Positions 35,097-43,270 of a stretch of 44,503 nt of DNA are shown here, in pieces. Each line of letters opens with the position of its first letter. Within the stretch, counting starts at the first letter, position 1. Source of the stretch: Clostridium sp. CAG:138 (lineage in GTDB: Bacteria; Bacillota; Clostridia; Christensenellales; CAG-138); the NCBI GenBank assembly GCA_000435055.1, contig FR879689.1, positions 1 to 44,503 of the forward strand, read 5' to 3'. Made by a program: the position numbers and the translations under genes. The notes beneath the pieces were generated by a model. It saw nothing but the letters and a program-made list of their open reading frames with translations. It had not been told where the DNA came from and ran no database searches.

Positions 35097-37139
35097 TCAG
35101 CGCACCTTCAGTCCGCTTGCCATATCGCCCATGGTTGTAAGTGCGGAAAGGTTCTCATCCGATGCATCGCTTGCGCAAAGTATCATGCCATGGCTTTCAA
35201 TGCCGCAGATGGTCTTCGGCGCAAGATTTGCAGCAACAACCACTGTTTTGCCGATGAGCTGCTCCGGGCTGTACCATTTTTTGATGCCGGAAAGCACAAT
35301 GCGCTCTTCCCCGCCCATTTGCAGCGTGCATTTGAGCAGTTTTTTGGATTTTTTAACTTCTTCGCAGGCAATGACCTTTGCAAGGCGCAGATCAAGTTTC
35401 GCAAAGTCGTCATAGCTTATCTCCGGCAGCAGCGCGGGTTCGGCGGGCTTTTCCTCGGATTTAACCTCAGATTTTGCCTCCGTGTCCGCGTTCTTCGCTT
35501 CGGGCTTTGCCTCCGCCTTCTCCTCCGCTGCCTGCTTTGGCTTCGGAAGCAGTGTCTCAAGCTGTTCAAGCTCCTTTTTGACATCGATTCGCGGGAAGAG
35601 CGCCTCTCCCTTTTTAACGATCGTGCCTTCGGGCAGCTTTCCGAATTCCGCAACGGAATCAAACTCCTTAAGCGTTTCGTCCGCAACGCCGAGCTGTTCA
35701 AAAATCTTCGGCGCGGTGCGGGTCAGGAACGGACGCAGGCAAACGGCGACAATGCGCAGGCACTCCGCAAGGTTATAAAGCACGGTTCCGAGCCTGTCAC
35801 GCTTTGCTTCATCTTTTGCCAGCAGCCACGGTGCGGTAATGTCGATATATTTGTTGCAAAGACGAACAAGTCTGAAAATCTCTGCCAAGGCCTCATTGGG
35901 GTGCAGCGCGTTCATGCAGGCATCGATTTTTTCCGCAAGTGCGGCTGCTGCGGGAACGATGGTTGAATCCTCTTCCTCAACGGGAGCGTTGGGCGCAGGG
36001 ATAACCCCGCCGAAATACTTCTCAATCATTGCAACCGTGCGTGAAAGCAGATTGCCGAGGTCGTTTGCAAGGTCGCTGTTTATGCGCGTTATCAGCACCT
36101 CGTTGTTAAAATTGCCGTCGCTTCCGAACGGGAATTCGCTCAGCAGGAAGTAGCGAATTGCATCCACGCCGTAACGTTCGACAAGCTTGACGGGGTCAAC
36201 AACGTTGCCGAGGGATTTGCTCATCTTTGTGCCGTCCAAAACAAGCCAGCCGTGGCCGTAAACCTGTTTGGGCAAAGGAAGGCCGAGAGCCATCAGCATG
36301 ATGGGCCACACAATGGTGTGGAAACGGATTATCTCCTTGCCGACGATGTGAACATCGCAGGGCCAGTATTTTTTGAACATTGAATCATCATCGCTCAAAT
36401 AACCGAGCTTTGAAAGATAGTTCAGCACGGCATCGAACCAGACATAGATAACGTGCCTGTCGTCAAAGCTGACGGGCACACCCCATTTAAAGGTGCTGCG
36501 GCTGACGCAGAGATCCTCAAGCCCCGGAAGCAGGAAGTTGTTGAGCATCTCTTTTGCGCGGGAGGCGGGTTGAATAAATTCGGGGTGAGTCTCAATGTAT
36601 TCGATGAGGCGGGGCGCATATTTGCTGACGTTAAGGAAATAGCTTTCCTCCTCAACCTCTTCAACCTTGCCGCCGCAATCGGGGCACACTCCGCCGCTCT
36701 CCTTGAGCTGCGTCTCCGTCCAGAACGCCTCGCAGGGCGTGCAATACATGCCCTTGTAGCTGCTCTTATAAATATCGCCCTGGTCATAGAGCTTTTTAAA
36801 GACCTTTTGAACGCATGCAACGTGGTAATCATCCGTCGTGCGAACAAAGCCGTCGTTGGAAATATCCATAAGCTGCCAAAGGCTGTGGAACCCCGCAACG
36901 ATGTTGTCAACATACTGCTGAGGTGTAACTCCCGCTTCCGCTGCCTTGCGCTCAATCTTTTGTCCGTGTTCGTCCGCACCGGTCAAAAAGTAAACATCAT
37001 AGCCGCGCATTCTCTTATAGCGTGCAAGCGCGTCCGTGTTCACGGTGCAATAGGTGTGTCCGATATGCAGTTTTGCACTCGGATAGTAAATGGGCGTTGT
37101 GATGTAATAAGTTTTCTTTTCTTTCATGATTTCCGTCAT
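35097..37139 (-). CDS. metG: Methionyl-tRNA synthetase
   Basis: 680 residues from ATG 37139 (AAGGAG 7 nt upstream). Class I signature: YITTPIYYPSAKLHIGHTYC (HIGH) and GTKMSKSLGNV (KMSKS). Zinc-binding CTPCEAFW and CPDCGGK follow. A Glu/Ala/Lys-rich linker (around EEKAEAKPEAKNADTEAKSE) joins the C-terminal tRNA-binding OB domain (YDDFAKLDLRLAKVIACEEV). Regulated by the T-box leader upstream. An upstream frame to 37223 lies within the leader and is not used. Confidence 0.97.
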   Translation of the reverse strand: MTEIMKEKKTYYITTPIYYPSAKLHIGHTYCTVNTDALARYKRMRGYDVYFLTGADEHGQKIERKAAEAGVTPQQYVDNIVAGFHSLWQLMDISNDGFVRTTDDYHVACVQKVFKKLYDQGDIYKSSYKGMYCTPCEAFWTETQLKESGGVCPDCGGKVEEVEEESYFLNVSKYAPRLIEYIETHPEFIQPASRAKEMLNNFLLPGLEDLCVSRSTFKWGVPVSFDDRHVIYVWFDAVLNYLSKLGYLSDDDSMFKKYWPCDVHIVGKEIIRFHTIVWPIMLMALGLPLPKQVYGHGWLVLDGTKMSKSLGNVVDPVKLVERYGVDAIRYFLLSEFPFGSDGNFNNEVLITRINSDLANDLGNLLSRTVAMIEKYFGGVIPAPNAPVEEEDSTIVPAAAALAEKIDACMNALHPNEALAEIFRLVRLCNKYIDITAPWLLAKDEAKRDRLGTVLYNLAECLRIVAVCLRPFLTRTAPKIFEQLGVADETLKEFDSVAEFGKLPEGTIVKKGEALFPRIDVKKELEQLETLLPKPKQAAEEKAEAKPEAKNADTEAKSEVKSEEKPAEPALLPEISYDDFAKLDLRLAKVIACEEVKKSKKLLKCTLQMGGEERIVLSGIKKWYSPEQLIGKTVVVAANLAPKTICGIESHGMILCASDASDENLSALTTMGDMASGLKVR

Positions 37140-37203
37140 AAAAACTCTCCTTCGGAAGTATTCCGGATATTTGCGTTTTGAATTTTTTGAAAACAAATTA
37201 AAA

Positions 37204-37604
37204 ACGCCCTCATATCCGGTCAAGGGATATAGGGGCGTCCGTCATGCACGATGAACCTTTCCGCCGCAAAAACGGCAGAAACGCTGTTCGGGTATGCGGC
37301 GTTGTCGCGGTACCACCCTAATTCCCGACAAAAGGCGTTTGTATGCGCAAACATGCCGTGTCGGCTCATTTCGCGCTGTAACGTGCGCACACGCCGTGTC
37401 TTAATGAATTCTGCACGGCTGTATGCAATGCGTGCATATTTCGGTTCGACCTCGGGGGCTCGGGAGCCATGTTCGGGATACCCCGCTCCCGACTTGCACC
37501 GAACGCCGGGTCTCTGAAAGCGGAACTGTCCGTACTCTTTCCGTCACAGCCCTATGAAATTCGGCAGAGATTAATGCGGAATTAACCGCTGATAAATCCC
37601 CGCA
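37204..37604 (-). promoter_or_regulatory. T-box leader (methionine type)
   Basis: On the minus strand the T-box core AGGGTGGTACCGCG is intact (37306-37319). It is followed by a terminator: arms around ACGCCC...ATATCC and GGATATAGGGGCGT (37204-37238) with TTTTT. Upstream, Stem I has a GGGAGC/GCTCCC stem with AUG (37468-37470) on its 3' side in the loop, the candidate specifier. The AGAGTA-like AG motif follows the start region. Binding of uncharged tRNA-Met would favour the antiterminator and metG expression. Confidence 0.9.
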
Positions 37605-37610
37605 GTTTAT

Positions 37611-37639
37611 ATTTTAATCATAGTCTGCACGTTTGTCAA
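37611..37639 (-). promoter_or_regulatory. metG: Promoter of the metG T-box transcript
   Basis: TTGACA (37634-37639) and TAAAAT (37611-37616) on the minus strand, 17 bp apart. Confidence 0.85.
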
Positions 37640-37730
37640 GCGGTTGATACGATTTTTCGGCATTTGCTTTTCCTGCGTCAATTATCGGTTACGCTCGGCA
37701 TATAAATCCGTCCCTGTTTATCCGCAGTGA

Positions 37731-37759
37731 TTGAAATTGCGGCATAATTATGTTATAAT
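37731..37759 (+). promoter_or_regulatory. tdk: Promoter of tdk
   Basis: TTGAAA (37731-37736) and TATAAT (37754-37759), 17 bp apart; the ATG of tdk follows about 20 nt after the expected start. Confidence 0.8.
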
Positions 37760-37784
37760 CTCCCGGCACGGGGGATTTCGAACT

Positions 37785-38351
37785 ATGGCTAAACTCTATT
37801 TTCGTTACGGCGCAATGAGCTCTTCAAAAACAGCTCAGGCAATAATGGTCAAATACAACTACGGCGAGCGCGGGCAAAAAGCTCTGCTTGTGAAGCCGGC
37901 TGTTGATATTCGCGACGGTGCACGCATCGTGCGTTCCCGCTGCGGGCTGACCGACGAATGCATTTTGTTCGATGATATTCCGTGGAACGATGTGCATGAT
38001 CATGTTTATGACTGCATAATCGTTGACGAAGCGCAGTTTTTGACCCGATCGCAGGTCATGCTGCTTGTTGAGGCAGTTGACAAATACAATATTCCTGTGA
38101 TATGCTATGGGTTGAGAACTGATTTTCAGGGCAATTTTTTTGAGGGCAGTCACACTCTCATGGCTCTTGCCGACACGATTGAAGAGATAAAAACAATTTG
38201 TTGGTGCGGAAGGAAAGCGATCATGAACGCGCGGCTTGACGGTAAAGGCGGAATTACCAAAGTCGGTGAACAGGTCGTCCTCGGTGCCGACGATAAATAT
38301 ATAGGTCTCTGCCGAAAACATTGGGCAGAGGGCAAAATCAGCAATGATTAA
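37785..38351 (+). CDS. tdk: Thymidine kinase
   Basis: 188 residues. Phosphorylates thymidine in the salvage pathway. The start MAKLYFRYGAMSSSKTAQAI is the P-loop of type II TK (GAMSSSKT; consensus GPMFSGKT-like). Walker B reads CIIVDEAQFL. The lasso/zinc part includes ICWCGRKAIMNARL (C-x-C) and later LCRKHW. Active-site YGLRTDFQGNFFEGSHTLM is typical. ATG 37785 has GGGGGA upstream; a frame from 37731 covers the promoter and is not the start. Confidence 0.95.
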   Translation: MAKLYFRYGAMSSSKTAQAIMVKYNYGERGQKALLVKPAVDIRDGARIVRSRCGLTDECILFDDIPWNDVHDHVYDCIIVDEAQFLTRSQVMLLVEAVDKYNIPVICYGLRTDFQGNFFEGSHTLMALADTIEEIKTICWCGRKAIMNARLDGKGGITKVGEQVVLGADDKYIGLCRKHWAEGKISND

Positions 38352-38445
38352 TTTTAAATCTAAAAATCGAAGCGATTGCAGCTGTTTTTTCGTTGTGCAT
38401 ATCAAACGCACCGCGAACGGTTTTTTGCAATCTTGAGGAAAGGCT

Positions 38446-38874
38446 ATGAGATTTTATATTGCAACAGGTCTTGTAAATGCCGAGCATGCGCGTAAAGCCG
38501 CCGAGGTTTTGCGCCGCAACGGGCATGAACAGACGTACGACTGGACAACCCACGGTGACATTCGTCACGAAGGCGCAGAGCGCATGAGCGAAGTTGCTTT
38601 CAACGAACTGCGCGCCGTCCGCGACGCCGAGCTTGTCGTTGCCCTTCTTCCCGGCGGGCAAGGCACACATACCGAACTTGGCGTTGCTCTCGCAACACGC
38701 AGCAACAAGCGCATAATACTTTGGAGCGAAACCGGTGATGAATTCGCATTCGACAACCGCACATGCACGTTCTATTTTCACCCTGCGGCGGAACGCGTTG
38801 TCTGCCCCTTTGAGGAGCTTCTTGAAATTCTGAACACCGACCGCATTGACTCCGCTTCAAACTTTGCGGATTGA
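38446..38874 (+). CDS. Nucleoside 2-deoxyribosyltransferase-like protein
   Basis: 142 residues. The fold-start MRFYIATGLVNAEHARKAAE and the block ELVVALLPGGQGTHTELGVA, with a candidate nucleophile glutamate in HTELG, fit the PF05014 nucleoside 2-deoxyribosyltransferase-like family. It may act on nucleosides or nucleotides, in keeping with tdk directly upstream (about 95 nt). GAGGAAAGG precedes the ATG. The true substrate cannot be told. Confidence 0.8.
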   Translation: MRFYIATGLVNAEHARKAAEVLRRNGHEQTYDWTTHGDIRHEGAERMSEVAFNELRAVRDAELVVALLPGGQGTHTELGVALATRSNKRIILWSETGDEFAFDNRTCTFYFHPAAERVVCPFEELLEILNTDRIDSASNFAD

Positions 38875-38908
38875 TTTTGCGTTTTTACCAGACAAACCGA
38901 GATCGACC

Positions 38909-38949
38909 GGGCTGCTGCAAACGGCTTTTTGCCTGCGGCAGTCCTTTTT
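38909..38949 (+). terminator. Terminator after the deoxyribosyltransferase-like gene
   Basis: 11-bp stem with two G-T pairs (38909-38919 with 38934-38944), followed by TTTTT. The rest of the gap to 39093 shows no gene. Confidence 0.7.
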
Positions 38950-39093
38950 CAAAAATTCCGTTACGAATAAAGTTCCAAACAAATTTCTACAGCAGCACCG
39001 CAGACAGAGCCCCTTTCCGCAAAAAAAAGATTATTCAGAGCATCCTTTCGTTAATTCGACAGCCGTTTTCTTATTAATTCGGACTTTTGATGA

Positions 39094-39122
39094 TTGAAAT
39101 TAAACGGATTTCCGTGTATAAT
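39094..39122 (+). promoter_or_regulatory. Promoter of the NYN-domain gene
   Basis: TTGAAA (39094-39099) and TATAAT (39117-39122), 17 bp apart, about 125 nt before the ATG. The leader has no recognised structure. Confidence 0.75.
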
Positions 39123-39245
39123 ATTCTATGAGTTATAATCGGCCGGCAGGTGAAGGGGTGTATGCAGTAAAATCGTTTTATCTCAAATCGTGCCTGTCGA
39201 AATCAATAACCCTCAATACAAGTGTTTCGTTGAAAGGAGTAAACC

Positions 39246-40637
39246 ATGAACACACCCGCAACCTCGAACAGTGCCGACTATTCCGGCGAACAAATTGCTT
39301 ATAAAGACAGCACATATGAACTTGTTTCAAAAGTCGCATTTCTTATAGACGTCCCTCAGCGCATTTTTGAAAATGAGCACGAAGCTCCGCAGCTCGATGT
39401 TTTCAACCGTCTTTCAAAAGACAAAAATGCCCGAATCATCCGCAATCTCTGCATCATCCGAACATCCATAGAACGCAATTTTAAAAAAATCAATGATATT
39501 ATGCGAACGGATTACCGCGGACTTTTGTCCATGCCGGAAATCATCCCTTCCGAATGCATTCAGCAGCTCAGCGAGGACGGAATCTCTTTCATCAAAAAAT
39601 CCAGCACCAAACTTTGTCATCATATTATTGAAATTAATCGTATTGTCTCCGACAGGATCAATAACTGCAAAAGCCTTTTCCCGATATGGATTAATTGGTC
39701 GTATGTCAAAGAGCTGTTTATAATGCCAAACGGATTTGCCGAAGGGGGCACGAGAGATGCCGCGAGTATTTACTATGCAAACCTGCAATGCTATCCGTAT
39801 CAGATGTATATCAACTGGAAACCGATGGATGAAGGGAACATTCTTTTTAACGATAAAAAATTCGTGACTCTTCTGTATCAATGGCACCACGATGTGTTCA
39901 CCGAATACAGCCGCGTTTCGGATGCGGGAGCTTTTGTTAAGAATAACATCTATGACTTTATAAACGACAGTCAAAAAACCGTCGTCGTTGTGGACTGCGA
40001 AAACTCCGACCCGTACAAGCTGTGCGCCGCCCTGCGAAACCTTGACTATGAAGTCATGCAGAAAATATCAAGAATAATCCTTTTTGACGATGTTCACACC
40101 GTGAACGCATGGAAGATTCTTGAATACTCCGTCAAAATCCCTGTGGAACACATAATGACAGAGCGCGTTAAGCAGAACAAATCCCTTGTGGACATTCAGC
40201 TGACCGCAAGAGCCTGCCAGGAGCATTATCAAAACCAAGTTGATTCCTTCGTTATTGTTTCAAGCGATTCCGACTACTGGGGGCTTATTTCTTCCCTTTC
40301 GGATGCACGGTTCCTTGTTATGATCGAGCGCGAAAAATGCGGGCCGGATATGAAAGCCGCGCTTGCCGATTCCGGAATATTCTACTGCTACCTTGACGAT
40401 TTCTATTCCGGGAATGCCGAAGATATCAAACTCAACGCGCTCTTTCAGGAAATGTACCGCTGGATCGACGATTCAATCAAACTCAATGTGAACGAAATGC
40501 TTGATGCCGCGCTGAGAAACACGCGGCTGGAAATGTCCGCTGCGGAGCGCAAACAATTCTATGAAAAGCATATCCGAAATATGTCCCTTGTTATAGATGA
40601 CGACGGAAATGTTTCAATAGAGTTGAAGCGCAAATGA
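39246..40637 (+). CDS. NYN-domain (PIN-like) nuclease, putative
   Basis: 463 residues. The NYN domain spans about 240-390: VVVVDCENSDPYKL (D250), LVDIQLTARA (D316) and VIVSSDSDYWGL (D341/D343) give the acidic cluster of PIN-like ribonucleases. The N-terminal 240 residues are helical (TSIERNFKKINDIMRTDYRG) and not recognised; the C-terminal tail may bind substrate. GAAAGGAG is about 6 nt before the ATG. It stands alone with its own promoter and terminator. RNA cleavage is inferred. Confidence 0.85.
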   Translation: MNTPATSNSADYSGEQIAYKDSTYELVSKVAFLIDVPQRIFENEHEAPQLDVFNRLSKDKNARIIRNLCIIRTSIERNFKKINDIMRTDYRGLLSMPEIIPSECIQQLSEDGISFIKKSSTKLCHHIIEINRIVSDRINNCKSLFPIWINWSYVKELFIMPNGFAEGGTRDAASIYYANLQCYPYQMYINWKPMDEGNILFNDKKFVTLLYQWHHDVFTEYSRVSDAGAFVKNNIYDFINDSQKTVVVVDCENSDPYKLCAALRNLDYEVMQKISRIILFDDVHTVNAWKILEYSVKIPVEHIMTERVKQNKSLVDIQLTARACQEHYQNQVDSFVIVSSDSDYWGLISSLSDARFLVMIEREKCGPDMKAALADSGIFYCYLDDFYSGNAEDIKLNALFQEMYRWIDDSIKLNVNEMLDAALRNTRLEMSAAERKQFYEKHIRNMSLVIDDDGNVSIELKRK

Positions 40638-40663
40638 TTTGATTCGGACGTAAAACGAAAACG

Positions 40664-40712
40664 CAGCCTCAGCCGCCTTTCAAAAAAGCACGGCCGAGGC
40701 TGTTTTGTTCTT
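40664..40712 (+). terminator. Terminator of the NYN-domain gene
   Basis: Stem CAGCCTCAGCCG/CGGCCGAGGCTG (40664-40675 with 40691-40702, one mismatch), then TTTTGTTCTT. Confidence 0.85.
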
Positions 40713-40715
40713 ATT

Positions 40716-40835
40716 CGGCTGCCGATGTTGTCAAACATTCGGTTGCCGATGTTGTCAAACATTCGGTTGCTGCCAATGTCAGACATTCAACTGCCGATGT
40801 TGTCAAACATTCGGTTGCCGCCGAATGTCAGGCGG
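40716..40835. repeat. Tandem array of five 24-bp units
   Basis: Units begin at 40716, 40740, 40764, 40788 and 40812. Units 1 and 2 differ by one base (CGGYTGCCGATGTTGTCAAACATT); unit 4 changes the first bases; units 3 and 5 diverge. Units 1, 2 and 4 can each pair ATGTT with AACAT, unit 3 pairs AATGTC with GACATT, and unit 5 pairs CCGCC with GGCGG. The array lies between the convergent NYN and membrane-protein genes and covers the stop of the latter. Confidence 0.85.
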
Positions 40836-41490
40836 TTTTGCCCTTTTTCACAAGAGACCAGATATATCCGCCCATTCCGATTGCAGCAAACAGCCACACT
40901 CCGAGAACGTCGGTGATGAAGTATTTCCGAAACTCCGCATCCCGAAGCAGCTCGGGCATTACGGACATGCTTTCGAAGATTGTTAATCCGTAGTTCTTTG
41001 ACATCACAAAGCTGTAAACAACAAACTCCGCAAGAAGAAGCATCAGGAGCGTTGCAATAACCGAAGTCACAATGGAAGCAACGGATGATTTCACGCCCTT
41101 GTTTTTGTTTGCGCCGGAAAAGATTCTGTATCCGAGCATTGCAAGTGCGGCGGTCGCAATGCCGCTTATGGCAGCAATGTAACCGAAAATTGACAGTGCA
41201 AATGTCAGCGCACCGCCGGGAATTGCGAAAAGAATCGCGCCCAAAACACCCATGAATACATTTTCTTTGTATATGACCTGCTTCGGTTCGGGCTGTGCGG
41301 CGGTTTTATCATAGTGATTCCACTCGTATTCCGAACCGCCCGCAGGCTCACCGTTCGGTTCGGGTTCTGCGGCAGTAAATTCGTTTTTTGAGTCCTCACC
41401 CGCAGGAGCAAACTCATCGTTTTCATTCTGTTCAAAGCCTTTCGGCTGTTTTAATTCTCCGTTGACGGAGTTTTGGTCGTTTTCGTACAT
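40828..41490 (-). CDS. Membrane protein of unknown function
   Basis: 220 residues from ATG 41490 (GGAGAAAG upstream). The first 85 residues are acidic and low-complexity (FEQNENDEFAPAGEDSKNEF). Four hydrophobic segments follow (VFMGVLGAILFAIPGGALTF; ISGIATAALAMLGY; VASIVTSVIATLLMLLLAEF; VLGVWLFAAIGMGGYIW). The KxxKG tail is basic. No family is recognised. A similar layout is common in Clostridia small membrane proteins of unknown role. It has its own promoter. Confidence 0.7.
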   Translation of the reverse strand: MYENDQNSVNGELKQPKGFEQNENDEFAPAGEDSKNEFTAAEPEPNGEPAGGSEYEWNHYDKTAAQPEPKQVIYKENVFMGVLGAILFAIPGGALTFALSIFGYIAAISGIATAALAMLGYRIFSGANKNKGVKSSVASIVTSVIATLLMLLLAEFVVYSFVMSKNYGLTIFESMSVMPELLRDAEFRKYFITDVLGVWLFAAIGMGGYIWSLVKKGKTA

Positions 41491-41571
41491 TTCTTTCTCC
41501 AATATTTTTTTGACCGTGCCGCTGATTCCGCTGCACATTTCGGCGGCAGTGAAGCTGCTCTGTCTGTGTTC

Positions 41572-41600
41572 AGTATATCAAATTCAGTACAATGTGTCAA
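41572..41600 (-). promoter_or_regulatory. Promoter of the 220-aa membrane protein
   Basis: TTGACA (41595-41600) and TATACT (41572-41577) on the minus strand, 17 bp apart. Confidence 0.8.
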
Positions 41601-41616
41601 TATATATAAATTTAAT

Positions 41617-41668
41617 CCTCCGCCCCAACCTTCCGACGAAAAGCCGAAGCGGAGGACTTTTATTTTTT
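41617..41668 (+). terminator. Hairpin with plus-strand T tract
   Basis: CCTCCGC (41617-41623) pairs with GCGGAGG (41649-41655), with a further short pairing inside, and ACTTTTATTTTTT follows on the plus strand. No plus-strand gene lies before it, so it may act chiefly as a barrier or end the minus transcript of the mini-ORF. Confidence 0.5.
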
Positions 41669-41714
41669 GCTTACTTTCGGTTCATTCAAATTCTGAACTC
41701 ACCCGATTTGAATT

Positions 41715-41777
41715 TCACAATCCGAGTGCAAGCACAAGCGAAAGCGCGAGTATCGCACTCAAAAATCTTTTTGCCAT
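41715..41777 (-). CDS. Twenty-codon hydrophobic ORF (MAKRFLSAILALSLVLALGL)
   Basis: ATG 41777 has AAAGGG about 9 nt upstream and the strong promoter below. The peptide is two basic residues then a membrane-like stretch and stops at TGA. It may be a small membrane peptide, a type I toxin-like peptide, or the leftover signal sequence of a lost lipoprotein gene (LALGL would precede SGC). A longer minus frame at 41686-41868 lacks a start signal. Confidence 0.4.
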   Translation of the reverse strand: MAKRFLSAILALSLVLALGL

Positions 41778-41833
41778 GGTTTTCCCTTTCAAAACTTTTT
41801 TTGCAGGCAGTCCGATGCTGCCGGCATGTATAT

Positions 41834-41862
41834 ATTATAGCACATGTTCGGTACATTGTTAA
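41834..41862 (-). promoter_or_regulatory. Strong promoter upstream of the mini-ORF
   Basis: TTAACA (41857-41862) and TGC-TATAAT (-10 at 41834-41839) on the minus strand, 17 bp apart, with an extended -10. The stretch from 41863 to 42060 holds no gene I can support. Confidence 0.75.
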
Positions 41863-42060
41863 GCCCAAAACGGGAAATATTTGTGAAAAAATTTTTAAAC
41901 AGATGTGTTAAATGTTGTGTTTTCATATTGTTTTAAACTTACATTATTGCAGTTTTCAAACCGAATTCGGGCATTGCAATTCCCGCCGCCGTCTGATAAA
42001 CTCATAGATATGACTGCTGTGTATATGCGGACTTAAGCCAAAAGAAAGGAAATAATCATC

Positions 42061-42624
42061 ATGGACGATATTATAAACAAATGCTCTCAATCTGTTTTGA
42101 CAGACGAACAAGGCGCTGCGTGCTTTGCGATTGCGGAACGGGTCGTTAATGCGCTGATAAAGCACGGCCTGCATATTTCCTTTGCGGAATCCTGCACGGG
42201 CGGGCTTGCCGCCGCACGTATCGTGGACGTGCCGAACGCTTCATATGTTCTCGATGCCTCATTCGTGACATATGCAGAACGCGCAAAGGTGAAATTCGTG
42301 AACGTTGCGGAGGAATCCATTGCGGAACACGGGGTTGTAAGCGAATGTGTCGCACTCTCCATGGCAAAAGGCGCAGCGGCGGCGGCAAATGCCGAAATCG
42401 GCGTCGGCATTTCCGGCATTGCAGGGCCTTCCGGCGGCTCACCCGAAAAACCCGTCGGAACCGTCTGCTTCGGCTTTTATTTCGGCGGGAAAGCGGAATG
42501 CGGCATTCCGAAGTTCGAAATTTCAAAAACCATGCATTTCGGTGCGGCGGGAAGGCAGGCTGTCCGCAATGCAAGCGTGAATTTTGTTTTTGAAACGCTT
42601 GCGGAGCTTCTCCGCGCGGACTGA
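42061..42624 (+). CDS. pncC: Nicotinamide-nucleotide amidohydrolase (CinA C-terminal family)
   Basis: 187 residues, only the CinA C-terminal domain. ISFAESCTGGLAAARI is the active-site motif, followed by DASFVTYAERAKVKFVNV and GVGISGIAGPSGGSPEKPVG. Converts NMN to nicotinate mononucleotide in NAD recycling. AAAGGAA precedes the ATG. It is single-gene, with its own leader. Confidence 0.93.
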   Translation: MDDIINKCSQSVLTDEQGAACFAIAERVVNALIKHGLHISFAESCTGGLAAARIVDVPNASYVLDASFVTYAERAKVKFVNVAEESIAEHGVVSECVALSMAKGAAAAANAEIGVGISGIAGPSGGSPEKPVGTVCFGFYFGGKAECGIPKFEISKTMHFGAAGRQAVRNASVNFVFETLAELLRAD

Positions 42625-42635
42625 CATTTGCGGAC

Positions 42636-42679
42636 ACTTCACAGAAACTGTTGACATTTTCTGTGAAGTTTGTTATATT
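42636..42679 (+). promoter_or_regulatory. Promoter with a 12-bp inverted repeat around the -35
   Basis: TTGACA (42651-42656) and TATATT (42674-42679) are 17 bp apart. A perfect repeat, ACTTCACAGAAA (42636-42647) and its complement (42658-42669), brackets the -35 in its 10-nt loop. It could be an operator of a repressor, or an AT-rich terminator of pncC. Confidence 0.65.
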
Positions 42680-42746
42680 ATGCGTTAATTAATTACTGTC
42701 GTGAAATATTTAACTGCGGCAAAACTTTGATTCGGAGGAACCTGCA

Positions 42747-43058
42747 ATGAAAGCCGTTCTCAAAAAAATCTTCCTTTTTCTTGCCGCAACCGCGCTTCTG
42801 CTTTATATCAGCGCAGGCACGGCATACCTGACTTACAGCCTCTACCTGAAAGGAAGTCCCCTTTTTTATGCGTCGGAGGCGCTTGAAATAGCCGTTTTTG
42901 CCTGCGTTCTTCCGATTGCGCGAGAAGCGGCTCTTCGGGTGGGGATAAAATCAGCCTTCTTACTGTTCTTACTGTTCTTACTGTCGGGAGTTTACGCAGT
43001 TGCAACAGCCGTCGGAGGCGTTCTTCTGATTGAGCTTCTGCTTCCGGTTCTGAATTGA
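42747..43058 (+). CDS. Small membrane protein of unknown function
   Basis: 103 residues with three strongly hydrophobic segments (IFLFLAATALLLYISAGTAY; ASEALEIAVFACVLPI; SAFLLFLLFLLSGVYAVATA) and a hydrophobic C-terminus. TTCGGAGG is about 8 nt before the ATG. It is the only gene behind the operator-like promoter. No family is recognised. Confidence 0.7.
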   Translation: MKAVLKKIFLFLAATALLLYISAGTAYLTYSLYLKGSPLFYASEALEIAVFACVLPIAREAALRVGIKSAFLLFLLFLLSGVYAVATAVGGVLLIELLLPVLN

Positions 43059-43123
43059 TGCCGCAAGCTGCTTTTTAAATTGTTTGAATCGTTTTGAACG
43101 GGGCTGTGTCAAAGCCCATGCGC

Positions 43124-43173
43124 GGCGGAACGGGTTCGATATTGCTCATCGGCCCGCTCCGCCTTTCTTTTTT
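43124..43173 (+). terminator. Terminator of the small membrane protein
   Basis: GGCGGAACGGG (43124-43134) pairs with CCCGCTCCGCC (43153-43163) with one mismatch, followed by TTTCTTTTTT. Confidence 0.8.
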
Positions 43174-43214
43174 CAAATAATTTCATTTTTTTGCCATTTT
43201 TTTAAAAAAAGCTG

Positions 43215-43243
43215 TTGACATTTGCGCTATAATCTGTTATGCT
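43215..43243 (+). promoter_or_regulatory. Promoter of the surface protein
   Basis: TTGACA (43215-43220) and TATGCT (43238-43243), 17 bp apart. A TATAAT closer in (at 43227) is at a wrong distance to the -35. Confidence 0.75.
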
Positions 43244-43270
43244 TGGTATATCATATCAAGGAGGCATTCT

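Noticed and set aside
40716..40835. CRISPR array
   Set aside because: Units are directly adjacent with no spacers, and no cas genes are present.
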